Shown here: piece after piece, positions 9,820 through 19,457 of the stretch
How the letters are laid out: the number at the start of each line of letters is the position of its first letter
Numbering within the stretch: the stretch's first letter is position 1
From: an uncultured Aquimarina sp.
Lineage (GTDB): Bacteria; Bacteroidota; Bacteroidia; Flavobacteriales; Flavobacteriaceae
Assembly (NCBI RefSeq): GCF_947496855.1
Contig: NZ_CANMED010000001.1
Coordinates: forward strand, 1,178,001-1,242,000
Length of the DNA: 64,000 nucleotides
Reading direction: 5' to 3'
Notes under the pieces: generated by a model
Databases searched by the model: none
Seen by the model: only the letters and a program-made list of their open reading frames with translations
What the model was told of the DNA's origin: nothing
Made by a program: the position numbers and the translations under genes

Positions 9820-10929
9820 TTAAATTCTTTCTAATTTTAATGGAGGAGTTCCGCCAGCGTTCCATTGACAGATGTATAGGTTTTTATCTTCATCCACACA
9901 TACGTCATGCCCATGCAAAATTGGTTTATTGTTTAGTTGATAAGATTTTTGCAATTCTCCATCTTTATATTCTGGCGCCGTACCACCTGGGTTTGACACT
10001 ACTTTGTCTCCTTCTAAAATTGTAACAAATCCGGTATGATCTTTCCAGGTAGTTCTTCCAACTTTAGGTTGTGACCAACAAACACCGGCATAGAGATTTT
10101 GATTATCAAAAACAGGTCTACAAACTTGCATATTTGGCAAATGAAGAGTTTTAACATACTTTCCATCTAAGGTAAACCATTTAAAAGATTGCTCGTTTCT
10201 AGAGGTACAAACAACCAATGGATTTGCTTTATTTCTATAATCAATAGCTACTCCATGTGCATTGTCTAATTTGTAATTTGGATCACTGTTCTCTTTTCCG
10301 CCCCAATGTCTTATATATTTACCATTAGTATCATACTGAATAATATAATCCATTCCATATCCATCTGCTACATAGATATCTCCATTAGGTCCTATTGCTG
10401 TTTCTGTGGGACAAAAATGATCTCCAGGTTTATAAATCTCTATAGTTTGTGGATGTCCAATATCAAAAACAACTTTACCATCTGTAGTTGTTTTAGTGAC
10501 TCTTCCGTTATGATGAACCCATTCTCCTTTTTTATTCAAAAACCAACCAGAATCTGTAAGAAACAAAACATCTTCGCCTCCTTCGTCAAATAAGGTTAGC
10601 CCATGTCCTCCTGGATAGGAGGTCCCCCAATAATCAAGTAGTTTACCCGATTTATCAAAGATCAAAATATTATTACCCGTATGATCTCCCATCATAATCA
10701 ACCTGCCTTTACTATCAATCTGCATTTCGTGACAATTAAGAATAGGATTCCTTACAATACTGATATCGGCCCAATCTCTTACGATTCGGTATTGATACTT
10801 ACCATGTCCGATAATCCCTTCTTTTTTTGTCGAGCTCTTTTTCATTATATGAAATCCAAAAGAAGTACTTGTAGTAATTCCAGCTCCCAATAAAGTTGTA
10901 TTTTTTATGAAATTTCTTCTTGATGGCAT
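9820..10929 (-). CDS. Tat-exported NHL-type beta-propeller protein
   Basis: The 369-aa protein starts with a twin-arginine signal (SRRNFIKNTTLLGAG), which implies export of a folded, possibly cofactor-bearing protein. The rest is made of about six NHL/SMP-30-like beta-propeller blades, each with a G-x-I/V-Y-V-A-D-like strand (for example GPNGDIYVADGYGMDY and DEDKNLYICQWN). No classical catalytic motif is evident. Proteins of this kind accompany DUF1501/DUF1549 genes in planctomycetes and some Bacteroidetes and may bind a ligand or an oxidoreductase partner. It is the third gene of the four-gene operon, 23 nt downstream of the DUF1501 gene. The biochemical role is unknown. Confidence 0.75.
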   Translation of the reverse strand: MPSRRNFIKNTTLLGAGITTSTSFGFHIMKKSSTKKEGIIGHGKYQYRIVRDWADISIVRNPILNCHEMQIDSKGRLIMMGDHTGNNILIFDKSGKLLDYWGTSYPGGHGLTLFDEGGEDVLFLTDSGWFLNKKGEWVHHNGRVTKTTTDGKVVFDIGHPQTIEIYKPGDHFCPTETAIGPNGDIYVADGYGMDYIIQYDTNGKYIRHWGGKENSDPNYKLDNAHGVAIDYRNKANPLVVCTSRNEQSFKWFTLDGKYVKTLHLPNMQVCRPVFDNQNLYAGVCWSQPKVGRTTWKDHTGFVTILEGDKVVSNPGGTAPEYKDGELQKSYQLNNKPILHGHDVCVDEDKNLYICQWNAGGTPPLKLERI

Positions 10930-10952
10930 CTAAAATATTGTTATATAATTGA

Positions 10953-12458
10953 TTAACTTAATATATCTTTCACTACATGTCCATGAACATCTGTTAATCG
11001 AAATCTTCTTCCCTGATGTTTATATATTAAACGTTCGTGATCAATTCCAAAAAGATGTAGTAATGTAGCTTGAAAATCGTGAGTATGTACAGGATCTTTA
11101 ATAACATTATAACTAAAATCATCTGTCTCTCCGTAGGTAATTCCTGGTTTAACTCCAGCTCCAGCCATAAACATCGTAAAGGCTTTAGGATGATGATCTC
11201 GTCCATAATCAGTAGCGGTTAACTTTCCTTGTGAATATACTGTTCTTCCGAACTCGCCTCCCCAAATCAATAAGGTATCTTCGAACATACCTCTTTGTTT
11301 CAGATCCTTTATTAATGCAGCATTCGCCTGATCTGTTTTTCTCGCATTTCCTAATACTCCTTTAGGACATCCAATGTGCTGATCCCAACCTTGATGGTAT
11401 AACTGTACAAATTTGACTCCTTTTTCCAGTAGTTTTCTTCCTAACAGACAATTCGCAGCATAAGTACCTGGATCTCTACTATCCTTGCCATACATATCAA
11501 AAATATATTCGGGCTCATCACTCATATTAGTAACCTCTGGTATTGAGGTTTGCATACGAAACGCCATCTCGTATTGGGACATACGTGCGTTTATTTCAGG
11601 ATCTCCATAAAAACCATGCTGTACCTCGTTCAATTTACCTAGATAGTCTAACATATTTCTACGGTCACGACCGTCATAATTCTCAGGATTCGTAAGATAG
11701 AGTACTGGATCTTTCCCGCTTCTAAATTGTACTCCTTGATGTTCAGTTGGTAAAAATCCATTTCCCCAAAGACGTGCATACAATGGTTGTCCTCCTCCAT
11801 TTTTAGAAACTAAAGTAATAAAGGTGGGTAAATTTTCATTGTCAGAACCCAAACCATAACTTAGCCATGAACCGATCGAAGGTCTACCTGCTTGTTGACT
11901 ACCTGTCTGAAAAAAGGTAATCGCAGGATCGTGATTAATAGCATCCGTTTGCATTGATTTTATAAAACATATATCATCTACCACTTCAGACAAATGGGGC
12001 ATCGCACTACTTATCCATGCTCTGGATTCTCCATATTGTTTAAAATCTATAATAGAAGGCGCTATTGGTAAAGAGGTTTGATCTGCACTCATCCCTGTTA
12101 ATCGTTGCCCTTTCCTTACAGAATCAGGTAGTTCCTGACCATATAAATTTTTTAACTTTGGTTTATAATCAAACAGTTCTATTTGAGAAGGTCCTCCACT
12201 CTGAAATAAATAAATAGCTCGCTTGGCTTTGGGCAGATGGTGCGGCAACCCCAAATCATTTCTACTAAACATCTCCAAATCAGGCTTAGTGTTATTCTTT
12301 ACTGCACTCCAGGCCTTATCCGCATTTAATAATGACCCTAACGCTAAGGCACCAAAACCTAGAGATGTTTTGGTTAAAAACGATCTTCTATCCAACATTT
12401 TTTCGATTTGTTGAAGATCTTTGTTATTAGATCGTAATGTATCATGGTGATCACACAT
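10953..12458 (-). CDS. DUF1501 family Tat-exported protein (alkaline phosphatase/sulfatase-fold relative)
   Basis: The 501-aa protein has a twin-arginine-like signal at DRRSFLTKTSLGFGALALG (about 23-41); an alternative start is Met21. The body carries DUF1501 hallmarks: LFQSGGPSQIELFDYKP near the N-terminus, DAINHDPAITFFQTGS, WDQH in the middle, WGGEFGRT, and DYGRDHHPKAFTMFMAGAG plus a VHTHDFQATLLHLFGIDHERL-like region. The His/Asp-rich segments resemble metal sites of the alkaline phosphatase/sulfatase superfamily, but the family has no settled activity. It lies 7 nt downstream of the cytochrome/DUF1549/DUF1553 gene, with which DUF1501 proteins are almost always paired. The pair is typical of Planctomycetes, so transfer between phyla is possible. 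Confidence 0.88.
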   Translation of the reverse strand: MCDHHDTLRSNNKDLQQIEKMLDRRSFLTKTSLGFGALALGSLLNADKAWSAVKNNTKPDLEMFSRNDLGLPHHLPKAKRAIYLFQSGGPSQIELFDYKPKLKNLYGQELPDSVRKGQRLTGMSADQTSLPIAPSIIDFKQYGESRAWISSAMPHLSEVVDDICFIKSMQTDAINHDPAITFFQTGSQQAGRPSIGSWLSYGLGSDNENLPTFITLVSKNGGGQPLYARLWGNGFLPTEHQGVQFRSGKDPVLYLTNPENYDGRDRRNMLDYLGKLNEVQHGFYGDPEINARMSQYEMAFRMQTSIPEVTNMSDEPEYIFDMYGKDSRDPGTYAANCLLGRKLLEKGVKFVQLYHQGWDQHIGCPKGVLGNARKTDQANAALIKDLKQRGMFEDTLLIWGGEFGRTVYSQGKLTATDYGRDHHPKAFTMFMAGAGVKPGITYGETDDFSYNVIKDPVHTHDFQATLLHLFGIDHERLIYKHQGRRFRLTDVHGHVVKDILS

Positions 12459-12465
12459 AATAGTA

Positions 12466-15400
12466 TTATCTTTTAGTTATTGTTGCATCCGAATTCATAA
12501 TAGTGCTTGCAACCACTGCATTTGCAGCAATCATTGGAAGGTTATCATTTTTATCAAAAACAAAATCTCCAGATGTTAACCATCCTTTAACTTTAATAGG
12601 ATCACCTTTAAACTTTGCTAGCTCTTCTTTTTGAAGGTTTATTAATAAGTCTAATTCTGGCATTGTTATTTGTTTTCCTGTCAATCGAATGTATACATCT
12701 TTAATTCCTTCTTCTATTGAAGAGAAGGTCGTCATTTTTTCACCCAATACTTTTGAAGCCTCTATATATGTCGGATCATTTAATAATACCAACGCCTGCA
12801 AAGGAGTATTGGTCTCTTGTCTACGAGTCATACAAATTTCTCTTGTAGAAGTGTCAAACGTAGCAATGGTAGGATTAGGAGCGGTTCGCTTCCAGATGGT
12901 GTATAAACTTCTTCTGTATAATTTCTCTCCTTTATCTCTTTCATATGGTAAATGGGTCATTTTCCAGAGGCCATCTGGTTGATAAGGTTTCACACTTTCT
13001 CCTCCGACCTTAGTATTAAGCAACCCACTTGCTAACAATGCATTATCTCGCAACATCTCTCCTGACAATCGCTTAGAAGGTCCTCTTGCCAGTAAAGAGT
13101 TATCAGGATCTAACTCACGTAATTTATCAGATGCATTCGAATTTTGTTTATAGGTACGAGACATTACAATGAGTTTATTTAATCTCTTAAGATCCCATCC
13201 TGATTCTACAAATTCAGTGGCTAGCCAGTCTAATAATTTAGGATGCGTAGGTAAACTACCTTGATTCCCAAAATCTTCGGAAGTTTCAACAATTCCAGTC
13301 CCAAAGAAATTTTGCCAATATCTATTCACAGCTACTCGTGATGTTAATGGATGTTTAGGATCTGTTAACCATGTTGCCAAGCCTAATCTATTTCTAGGTA
13401 AATCTGCAGACATCGCAGGTAAGCTCTCGGGGGTATCCGGAAACACTTCTTCTCCTGGAGTATCATACTGTCCTCTTTCTAAAATATAATTTTTACGAAG
13501 CTCTGGAGAGTCTTTCATTACCATTACCTCTTGTATATTATCCACACTATCAACATACGTAGTTCTCACTTTCTGAAAAGAAGAAATAGCTTTTTTAACA
13601 GGTGCAGATTTAGATGATAAATAATATAACTTTAAATTCTCTTTCTCTTTATTAGAGAGCTGATTGAATCCTTTTGAAATTAATGGTTCTAAGAGTTGGG
13701 GAGCCGTTAGTTTTTTAATTTCTAAAGAAGTTAGTTGTTTATCAAATACCATTAAATCATCAATTACTGCACCCGCTATACCTTTACCTCTCCATCTTGC
13801 TCCTAGTTGTAACCCTGGTTCTATTGGCTCTGAATAGATGTAATCCTCTAAATCATGAAAAATAATATCTTTATAAAGATTATCAATATCCACTTCAGTT
13901 TGCATCTGTTCTCCATTCATATAAAGTTTTAATCCACCAGCAGTACTAGAACCATCATAGGTAAGTGTTAGTTGAATCCACTCATCTCTTGGTACCTCAT
14001 TAATTGTAGTTTCTACAATAGCATTATCTGGCCATACATGTGCTAATAACAACTCAAATGTATTGTCTTTTGTTATGGATAAATGGTATCCGCGATAGCT
14101 ATGCAATCTTGTTCCTTGCGCTTTATGAAAAATAACTCCTTCTTTAAGGTCTTTAGGCACGAACACCCTTATACCTATACTGAAAGCTTCGCTCCTTTGA
14201 AAAATTCCAACATCACCTAAATCCAACCAGGCATCACCATCAAACTCTAAACCTTTTCCCTGGTACCCTTCTTTTAAAACTATTTTTTGATTACCTGCAA
14301 ACTGAGTTTTCATTTCATTTTTTTGACTGTAATTCAAAATATTACGGATAGGTTTGTTTTGAAAATCATACTTCGCAACTAAATGTTTTGAGTCTATAAA
14401 AACATCTTTTTTATATTTTTCGCTCCGTATCCATTTATCTACATTTTCCTTCTCATTAGATACTATTTCTTCAACCTTATTTTTCGAATCAGTTATAAGA
14501 CCTTCAATATAAGTCATCATTTCTTCTTCTTCTTCTGTCGGAAGTAGCAGTGTCGGAACAGGTATAGACCAATCCCAAGGAATTTGACCAGATTCGTTTA
14601 CTTGATTAAAAAAACTGAATAATTCAAAGTAATTTTTTTGAGAAATTGGATCATACTTGTGATCGTGACATTTTGCACAGGCCACCGTTAGTCCCATAAT
14701 ACCTTGACCAACTACATTTGTTCTATCGGAAACATATTCCACTCTAAATTCTTCATCTATAATACCTCCCTCCAGATTCTGAGGATGTAATCTGTTAAAA
14801 CCTGTAGCTAAAACTTGTTCTTTAGTCGGGTTTTCTAATAAATCTCCTGCTAATTGCCAAGTAATAAACTTGTCATAAGTCATGTTTTTATTAAAAGAAG
14901 TAATAACCCAATCTCTCCAAGGACTCATATCACGATAGCGGTCTACAAAATATCCATGAGTGTCTGCATAACGCGCTAAATCTAGCCAGTCTACAGCCAT
15001 TTTTTCACCATAATGCTTGGAAGATAAGAGTCGATCTACTTGTTTTTCATATGCATCTTGTGTATCGTCATTTATAAAACTCAGTATTTCTTCTTTAGTA
15101 GGTGGTAAACCAGTTAAGTCTAATGATACTCTTCGTAACAATAACTCTTTACTTGTTTTTTCAGCTAGTTGTAAATTATGTTCTTTTAATTTTTTAATTA
15201 CAAAATTGTCTATAGGGTTTACTATGGAAGATTCAGTTTTCAATACAGGTGTATTAGATTTCTCTGGAGGAATAAATGCCCAATGATCCTTATATTCTGC
15301 TCCATCCTCTATCCATTTAATAAGAATAGCCTTCTCCTCTGCAGATAATTTCAGGTAGGATTCTGGAGTTGGCATCATAATCTTGGAATCCTCCGATAAA

Positions 15401-15705
15401 ATTCTATGAAAAACTTCAGATTTTTTTAGACTTCCTGGATCAATGGCAAACTTACCCGGTGAATCTGGTAATTCTGCGAAAGCTGATTCAGAAGTATGCA
15501 ATTGTAAACCCGCTGATATTTTTGCTTTATCTGGACCATGACATAAAAAACACTTATCAGATAAAATTGGTTTTACATGTATATTATAATCTACTGTTGA
15601 AGGTAAAGATTCATAAGCATCAGCTACATCTATAGGCAATGAAGGTTCACATCCTAAAAAGACGCCTAAAACAACAAAAATTATCAAAAAAGAAGCTTTT
15701 CTCAT
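12466..15705 (-). CDS. PSCyt1-DUF1549-LamG-DUF1553 lipoprotein (planctomycete-type cytochrome protein)
   Basis: The 1079-aa protein is a lipoprotein (lipobox LGVFLGC, Cys19). Order of domains: planctomycete cytochrome motif C52-F-L-C55-H56 (PSCyt1, about 45-105); DUF1549 (about 165-375), which holds a second heme-like motif C343-A-K-C346-H347; a concanavalin/LamG fold (about 480-660, GLEFDGDAWLDLGD); and DUF1553 (about 770-1030, RVAVNRYWQNFFG). The LamG fold could bind glycan. Two CxxCH motifs in one exported polypeptide point to redox chemistry at the cell envelope. It is first in a four-gene operon (15705 to 8441) whose promoter carries the 19-bp site shared with the galactanase genes. This suggests the operon acts on the same polysaccharide or its sugars. 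The reaction is unknown. Confidence 0.85.
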   Translation of the reverse strand: MRKASFLIIFVVLGVFLGCEPSLPIDVADAYESLPSTVDYNIHVKPILSDKCFLCHGPDKAKISAGLQLHTSESAFAELPDSPGKFAIDPGSLKKSEVFHRILSEDSKIMMPTPESYLKLSAEEKAILIKWIEDGAEYKDHWAFIPPEKSNTPVLKTESSIVNPIDNFVIKKLKEHNLQLAEKTSKELLLRRVSLDLTGLPPTKEEILSFINDDTQDAYEKQVDRLLSSKHYGEKMAVDWLDLARYADTHGYFVDRYRDMSPWRDWVITSFNKNMTYDKFITWQLAGDLLENPTKEQVLATGFNRLHPQNLEGGIIDEEFRVEYVSDRTNVVGQGIMGLTVACAKCHDHKYDPISQKNYFELFSFFNQVNESGQIPWDWSIPVPTLLLPTEEEEEMMTYIEGLITDSKNKVEEIVSNEKENVDKWIRSEKYKKDVFIDSKHLVAKYDFQNKPIRNILNYSQKNEMKTQFAGNQKIVLKEGYQGKGLEFDGDAWLDLGDVGIFQRSEAFSIGIRVFVPKDLKEGVIFHKAQGTRLHSYRGYHLSITKDNTFELLLAHVWPDNAIVETTINEVPRDEWIQLTLTYDGSSTAGGLKLYMNGEQMQTEVDIDNLYKDIIFHDLEDYIYSEPIEPGLQLGARWRGKGIAGAVIDDLMVFDKQLTSLEIKKLTAPQLLEPLISKGFNQLSNKEKENLKLYYLSSKSAPVKKAISSFQKVRTTYVDSVDNIQEVMVMKDSPELRKNYILERGQYDTPGEEVFPDTPESLPAMSADLPRNRLGLATWLTDPKHPLTSRVAVNRYWQNFFGTGIVETSEDFGNQGSLPTHPKLLDWLATEFVESGWDLKRLNKLIVMSRTYKQNSNASDKLRELDPDNSLLARGPSKRLSGEMLRDNALLASGLLNTKVGGESVKPYQPDGLWKMTHLPYERDKGEKLYRRSLYTIWKRTAPNPTIATFDTSTREICMTRRQETNTPLQALVLLNDPTYIEASKVLGEKMTTFSSIEEGIKDVYIRLTGKQITMPELDLLINLQKEELAKFKGDPIKVKGWLTSGDFVFDKNDNLPMIAANAVVASTIMNSDATITKR

Positions 15706-16076
15706 TTTCTATTAATTAATCACTAATATTATGAGACCAAAACTACTATATCATCACTTTTTGGCACTTTCCACCAACTGAACAAAAACTAGACAATCAC
15801 TGTTTTAAAACTAAACTATATCATTAAATGATCATAATCATTACTTCTTTATTAGCTTTTAATAAGAGAATCTACATAAATAATTTGGATCGTTTATAAG
15901 TATAATCTTATGATTACCGTTCTTAATATTGAAAAAAAGTAATCTATTAGCACATATACTTTTTATGTGTAATGTACCCTAACACTCCCTTTTTATAAAA
16001 TACTATAGAGAATAGCTATAAACGGGAAATATATAATTAAGTATTGAGGCATAATCCATCCGCTATAAATCAATAA
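15706..16076. other. Intergenic region between the cytochrome operon and the LacI-type regulator gene
   Basis: This 371-nt AT-rich stretch has no convincing ORF. It holds the promoter and direct-repeat site of the cytochrome operon at its left end. A lone extra half-site GTTTAGTT (minus strand) lies at 15809-15816. I see no strong terminator for the gal operon. Confidence 0.5.
15738..15794 (-). promoter_or_regulatory. Promoter of the planctomycete-type operon with direct-repeat regulator site
   Basis: On the minus strand GTCTAGTTTTTGTTCAGTT lies at 15776-15794. Exactly 30 nt later is TAGTTTTG (15738-15745), a full match to the Bacteroidetes -7 consensus TAnnTTTG. The start codon is at 15705. 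Here the two half-sites are GTCTAGTT and GTTCAGTT, the reverse order of the GH2 and GH86-operon promoters, which supports a true direct repeat of one sequence. Confidence 0.75.
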
Positions 16077-17102
16077 CTATGAAAAAATCGTAGAACCTCT
16101 TTCTATAAGAGTAGTTTCTACAACAGTGGTTTTATACTCCTTTGTTTCTGTTGCATTATTTAACCTATTTACAATCTTTTTTATTGCTATACTACCTAAA
16201 TTAGTTCCATGCTGATCAACTGTAGTTAAAGGTGGATTACTATTTTCTGCAAGAATACCATCTGTAAAACCTATTACTGCTATGTCTTCTGGAACTTTAA
16301 ATCCAGCTCCTATAATTAAATTCATGGTATAAATTCCTGAAAGCTCATCTGCTGCCATTACTCCATCTACTTTATTGTGTTTTATAAACTCAAGGAAATC
16401 TTTAGAAAACCTCTTATAATCCTCAATAATCAATGTTTCTTGCTTTCCTTTATATATTAATTCCTCTTCAATAGCCTCTTTATATCCTCTAACTCTTTCT
16501 AATCCCACACTAGTATTATGAATTGGAGACACAAAAACAATATTTTTACAACCAGATCTCATTAATTTTTTTGTCGCATTATAAGAGGATTCAAAATCGT
16601 TAATGACCACTTTATCGCAATCAATCCTATTTGTTACTCTGTCGAACATTAAAACCGGCAATCCTTTGTTAATAACACTCTGTAAATGTTGATAGTTCTC
16701 TTTTACAAAAGTTTCTTTAGATATCGAAATAATAAAACCATCAACACTTCCATTTGCTAACATTTCAATACTTTTTACTTCTTTTTCATAAGATTCATCT
16801 GATATACAAGTAATAATATGATACCCTTGTTCAGTAGCTTCTTTTTCGATACCCGCCAATACTTTTGCAAAAAAATGTGCCAAAATATTAGGAATGATGA
16901 CCCCAATTGTCCTTGTTTTTCTTTCTTTTAGATTTTTTGCTGTTAAGTTGGGGCTATAATTGTATAATTTGGCAAGTCCTTTGATTTTATTTCTGGTTTT
17001 TACACTAATCTCAGGATTATCCGCTAAAGCTTTTGAAACAGTGGATATCGAAAAATTAGATAATCCTGAGAGTTTTTTTAATGTCATCATTTGCTTGCTC
17101 AT
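16077..17102 (-). CDS. LacI-family transcriptional regulator
   Basis: The 341-aa protein has an N-terminal LacI HTH and hinge (about 5-60, with the recognition-helix region STVSKALADNPEIS), followed by a periplasmic-binding-protein-like effector domain (about 65-335). It is the last gene of galK-galT-lacI, 34 nt after galT. The simplest reading is sugar-responsive control of galactose or galactan genes. The palindrome upstream of galK is one possible target, although its AT-rich centre is not the CG-centred type usual for LacI proteins. The effector cannot be told from sequence. Confidence 0.9.
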   Translation of the reverse strand: MSKQMMTLKKLSGLSNFSISTVSKALADNPEISVKTRNKIKGLAKLYNYSPNLTAKNLKERKTRTIGVIIPNILAHFFAKVLAGIEKEATEQGYHIITCISDESYEKEVKSIEMLANGSVDGFIISISKETFVKENYQHLQSVINKGLPVLMFDRVTNRIDCDKVVINDFESSYNATKKLMRSGCKNIVFVSPIHNTSVGLERVRGYKEAIEEELIYKGKQETLIIEDYKRFSKDFLEFIKHNKVDGVMAADELSGIYTMNLIIGAGFKVPEDIAVIGFTDGILAENSNPPLTTVDQHGTNLGSIAIKKIVNRLNNATETKEYKTTVVETTLIERGSTIFS

Positions 17103-17136
17103 ATTAAACTATTTTCAATTTTAAAAAAACTTAAAA

Positions 17137-18174
17137 TTAATTATCACTGTAATGTTTTGGTGATAATGATTTTAGTGTTTTTGCTGCCTGTTCAGCGGTA
17201 ATATCCCGTTGCGGATCCGCAAACATTTCATAACCTACCATAAACTTCTTTACGGTTGCAGATCTCAATAAGGGAGGATAAAATGACATATGAAAATGCC
17301 ACTCCTCATGAGAATCTTTATCAGTTGGAGCTTGATGAATTCCGGCTGAATAAGGGAAACTTACTTTAAACAAATTATCGTACCTAATCGTCAAATCCTT
17401 TATAATATTAGCAAACGAAGCTATTTCATCCTTGTTTAAATCTTTGATATTTTTCTTATGTTTTTTGGGTACAATCATCGTTTCATATGGCCAAACTGCC
17501 CAATAAGGAATCAAAGAGACAAAATGCTCATTTTCATAAATTATTCTTTCTTCTGCGTCTAATTCTTGCTTTATATACGTTTCTAATAAGCTCTTAGTAT
17601 TAGTTCCCCAATACTTTTTCATTTGACTTGTTTTTTTGGAAACCTCTAAAGGAATGGACTCTTGAGCCCATATTTGTCCGTGGGGATGAGGATTACTGCA
17701 TCCCATCACATCACCTTTATTTTCAAAAATCTGTACATGATTGATGTATGGTTTTTCACTTAACTCTTCATATTCTTTTTTCCACAATTCAATTACCTTT
17801 TGTATGTCTTCTTCTTTCATTAAAGGCAATGTCAAAGAGTGGTCAGGAGAAAAGCACACAACTTTACAAATTCCCTTTTCTGAAATACCTTGTAGAAGTC
17901 CATCTGTGAAATTTTCTTCTGGAGTATCGGGTAGTAAGGCCGAATAATCATTTACAAAAGCATAAGGACCATCATACTTCGGATTAGTAGTTCCGCTTGC
18001 TCTAGTATTTCCCGGACATAAATAACAACCTTCGTCATATGATGCCCTTTTTTCGATCACTTGTTTCTCTTCTTTTCCTTGCCAGGGCCTTTTGGTTCGG
18101 TGTGGAGATACTAAGACCCATTCTCCTGTAAGTATATTATACCTTCTATGTGGATTATTATTAATCTCTTTCAT
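17137..18174 (-). CDS. galT: Galactose-1-phosphate uridylyltransferase (Leloir pathway)
   Basis: The 345-aa protein is full length. The nucleophile lies in the HIT-like motif NPHPHGQIW, a zinc-type CYLCPGN motif lies near the N-terminus, and the C-terminal EEWHFHMSFYPPL segment is typical of GalT. It swaps UMP from UDP-glucose onto galactose-1-phosphate. The start codon lies 1 nt after the galK stop, so the two are translationally coupled. The presence of galK and galT inside the locus shows that D-galactose is a released product of the polysaccharide. galE and galM are not in the window. Confidence 0.95.
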   Translation of the reverse strand: MKEINNNPHRRYNILTGEWVLVSPHRTKRPWQGKEEKQVIEKRASYDEGCYLCPGNTRASGTTNPKYDGPYAFVNDYSALLPDTPEENFTDGLLQGISEKGICKVVCFSPDHSLTLPLMKEEDIQKVIELWKKEYEELSEKPYINHVQIFENKGDVMGCSNPHPHGQIWAQESIPLEVSKKTSQMKKYWGTNTKSLLETYIKQELDAEERIIYENEHFVSLIPYWAVWPYETMIVPKKHKKNIKDLNKDEIASFANIIKDLTIRYDNLFKVSFPYSAGIHQAPTDKDSHEEWHFHMSFYPPLLRSATVKKFMVGYEMFADPQRDITAEQAAKTLKSLSPKHYSDN

Positions 18175-18175
18175 T

Positions 18176-19330
18176 TTAAAGTTTTTTTTCTTGAACAGTA
18201 ATTACCTGATGACTAGTTCCCTTACTTGGCATCACCTGAAAAGCATCCAATTTTATATGAAACCGATCTTGATAAGCCTGGCTTATTTTCTGAGTATAGT
18301 CATCGATGAAGTCTTTATGAATAATATTTATAGTACATCCACCGAAACCACCACCCATCATTCTAGATCCAATAACAAATTCCTTGTCTTTTGAAAAATC
18401 TACTAAAAAGTCTAATTCATCACAACTAATCTCATATTGATGTCTTAATCCTTCGTGACACTTATATAGTAATTTTCCAAATTCCTTAAGGTCATTATTT
18501 TTTAAATAATCTGCTGCTTTCTGTACTCTTATATTTTCTTCTACTATATAAAGGCATCGTTGATATATAACAGGTGACATAAGTTCTTTTACCTCTGCAA
18601 GCATTTTTAAAGTTACCTCTCTTAAAGAAGAAACTGATTTATATTTTCTTCTGATTACTTCTACTCCATCTTCACATTGTTCTCTTCTTGTATTATAGTT
18701 ACTGCTAGAAAGATTATGTTCCACGTTAGTATTAATAACCAATACTTTGTAATCCGTTAGGTACATAGGGATCAATTTATATTTTAAGGAATGACAATCT
18801 AAAAAAAGCACCTTATTTTCCTCTCCAAAAACAGATGCATATTGATCCATAATTCCACATTTTGTACCCACATACTCATGCTCTGCATCTCTACTTAATT
18901 TTGCTATTTCAAGTTTTGACAAACCAAGATTGAACAGCTCATTGATTCCATAGGCCAATCCACATTCTAAAGCGGCAGAAGAACTTAAGCCAGAACCAAT
19001 AGCTAATTCACTACTAATAACACAATCAAATCCCATGATACCATCAGATCGATTTAATAACTGCTGTAAAACTCCTAAAATATAATTCTCCCAACCTTCT
19101 ATACTAGGTTCTATTTTATTAAGGTCAACAACAAGAAATTTGTTGTAATTTTCACTATGAACATTACAGATGTTTGCCGTTCCATTCTTTCTAAGTTGAA
19201 AATTTATTTTTTTATCTATTGCTGCAGGGAGTACAAATCCATTGTTATAATCAGTATGTCCGCCAATGAAGTTTATTCTTCCAGGAGAGGCAACTATGAT
19301 CTCAGGATTAAAATTGTTTTCTTTATTCAT
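18176..19330 (-). CDS. galK: Galactokinase (Leloir pathway)
   Basis: The 384-aa GHMP kinase has the galactokinase signature PGRINFIGGHTDYNNG at the N-terminus, the ATP-binding loop GSGLSSSAALE and the C-terminal motif GGGFGGCTI. It phosphorylates alpha-D-galactose at C1. It is first in the galK-galT-lacI operon. Its start lies 24 nt from a 37-bp AT-rich palindrome (19355-19391) and it is divergent from the remains of a NUDIX-type regulator. It probably handles galactose released by GH2, GH86 and GH16 enzymes encoded around it. Confidence 0.95.
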   Translation of the reverse strand: MNKENNFNPEIIVASPGRINFIGGHTDYNNGFVLPAAIDKKINFQLRKNGTANICNVHSENYNKFLVVDLNKIEPSIEGWENYILGVLQQLLNRSDGIMGFDCVISSELAIGSGLSSSAALECGLAYGINELFNLGLSKLEIAKLSRDAEHEYVGTKCGIMDQYASVFGEENKVLFLDCHSLKYKLIPMYLTDYKVLVINTNVEHNLSSSNYNTRREQCEDGVEVIRRKYKSVSSLREVTLKMLAEVKELMSPVIYQRCLYIVEENIRVQKAADYLKNNDLKEFGKLLYKCHEGLRHQYEISCDELDFLVDFSKDKEFVIGSRMMGGGFGGCTINIIHKDFIDDYTQKISQAYQDRFHIKLDAFQVMPSKGTSHQVITVQEKKL

Positions 19331-19354
19331 GGTAGTGGTATAAATTAAAGTAAC

Positions 19355-19391
19355 AAATATAATAAATGTAAAAAATACATTTATTATATTT
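19355..19391. promoter_or_regulatory. 37-bp perfect palindrome upstream of galK (candidate operator)
   Basis: Arms AAATATAATAAATGTA (19355-19370) and TACATTTATTATATTT (19376-19391) are perfect inverted repeats around AAAAA. The site lies between galK and the start of the NUDIX-regulator remnant. The TGTA-N5-TACA core resembles operators of NUDIX-type sugar regulators in Bacteroidetes. It could also be bound by the LacI-type protein of the same operon. Confidence 0.6.
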
Positions 19392-19457
19392 ACTAATAAT
19401 ATTTTTATCGTTTTTCCTTAAAAGCAGGAAAACGATTGATATAGTAACAAAGAAAAA

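Noticed and set aside
9806..9865. Upstream start for the DUF2231-cytochrome gene
   Set aside because: It overlaps the beta-propeller gene by 46 nt and adds a basic stretch before the first membrane helix; ATG 9805 fits family starts better.
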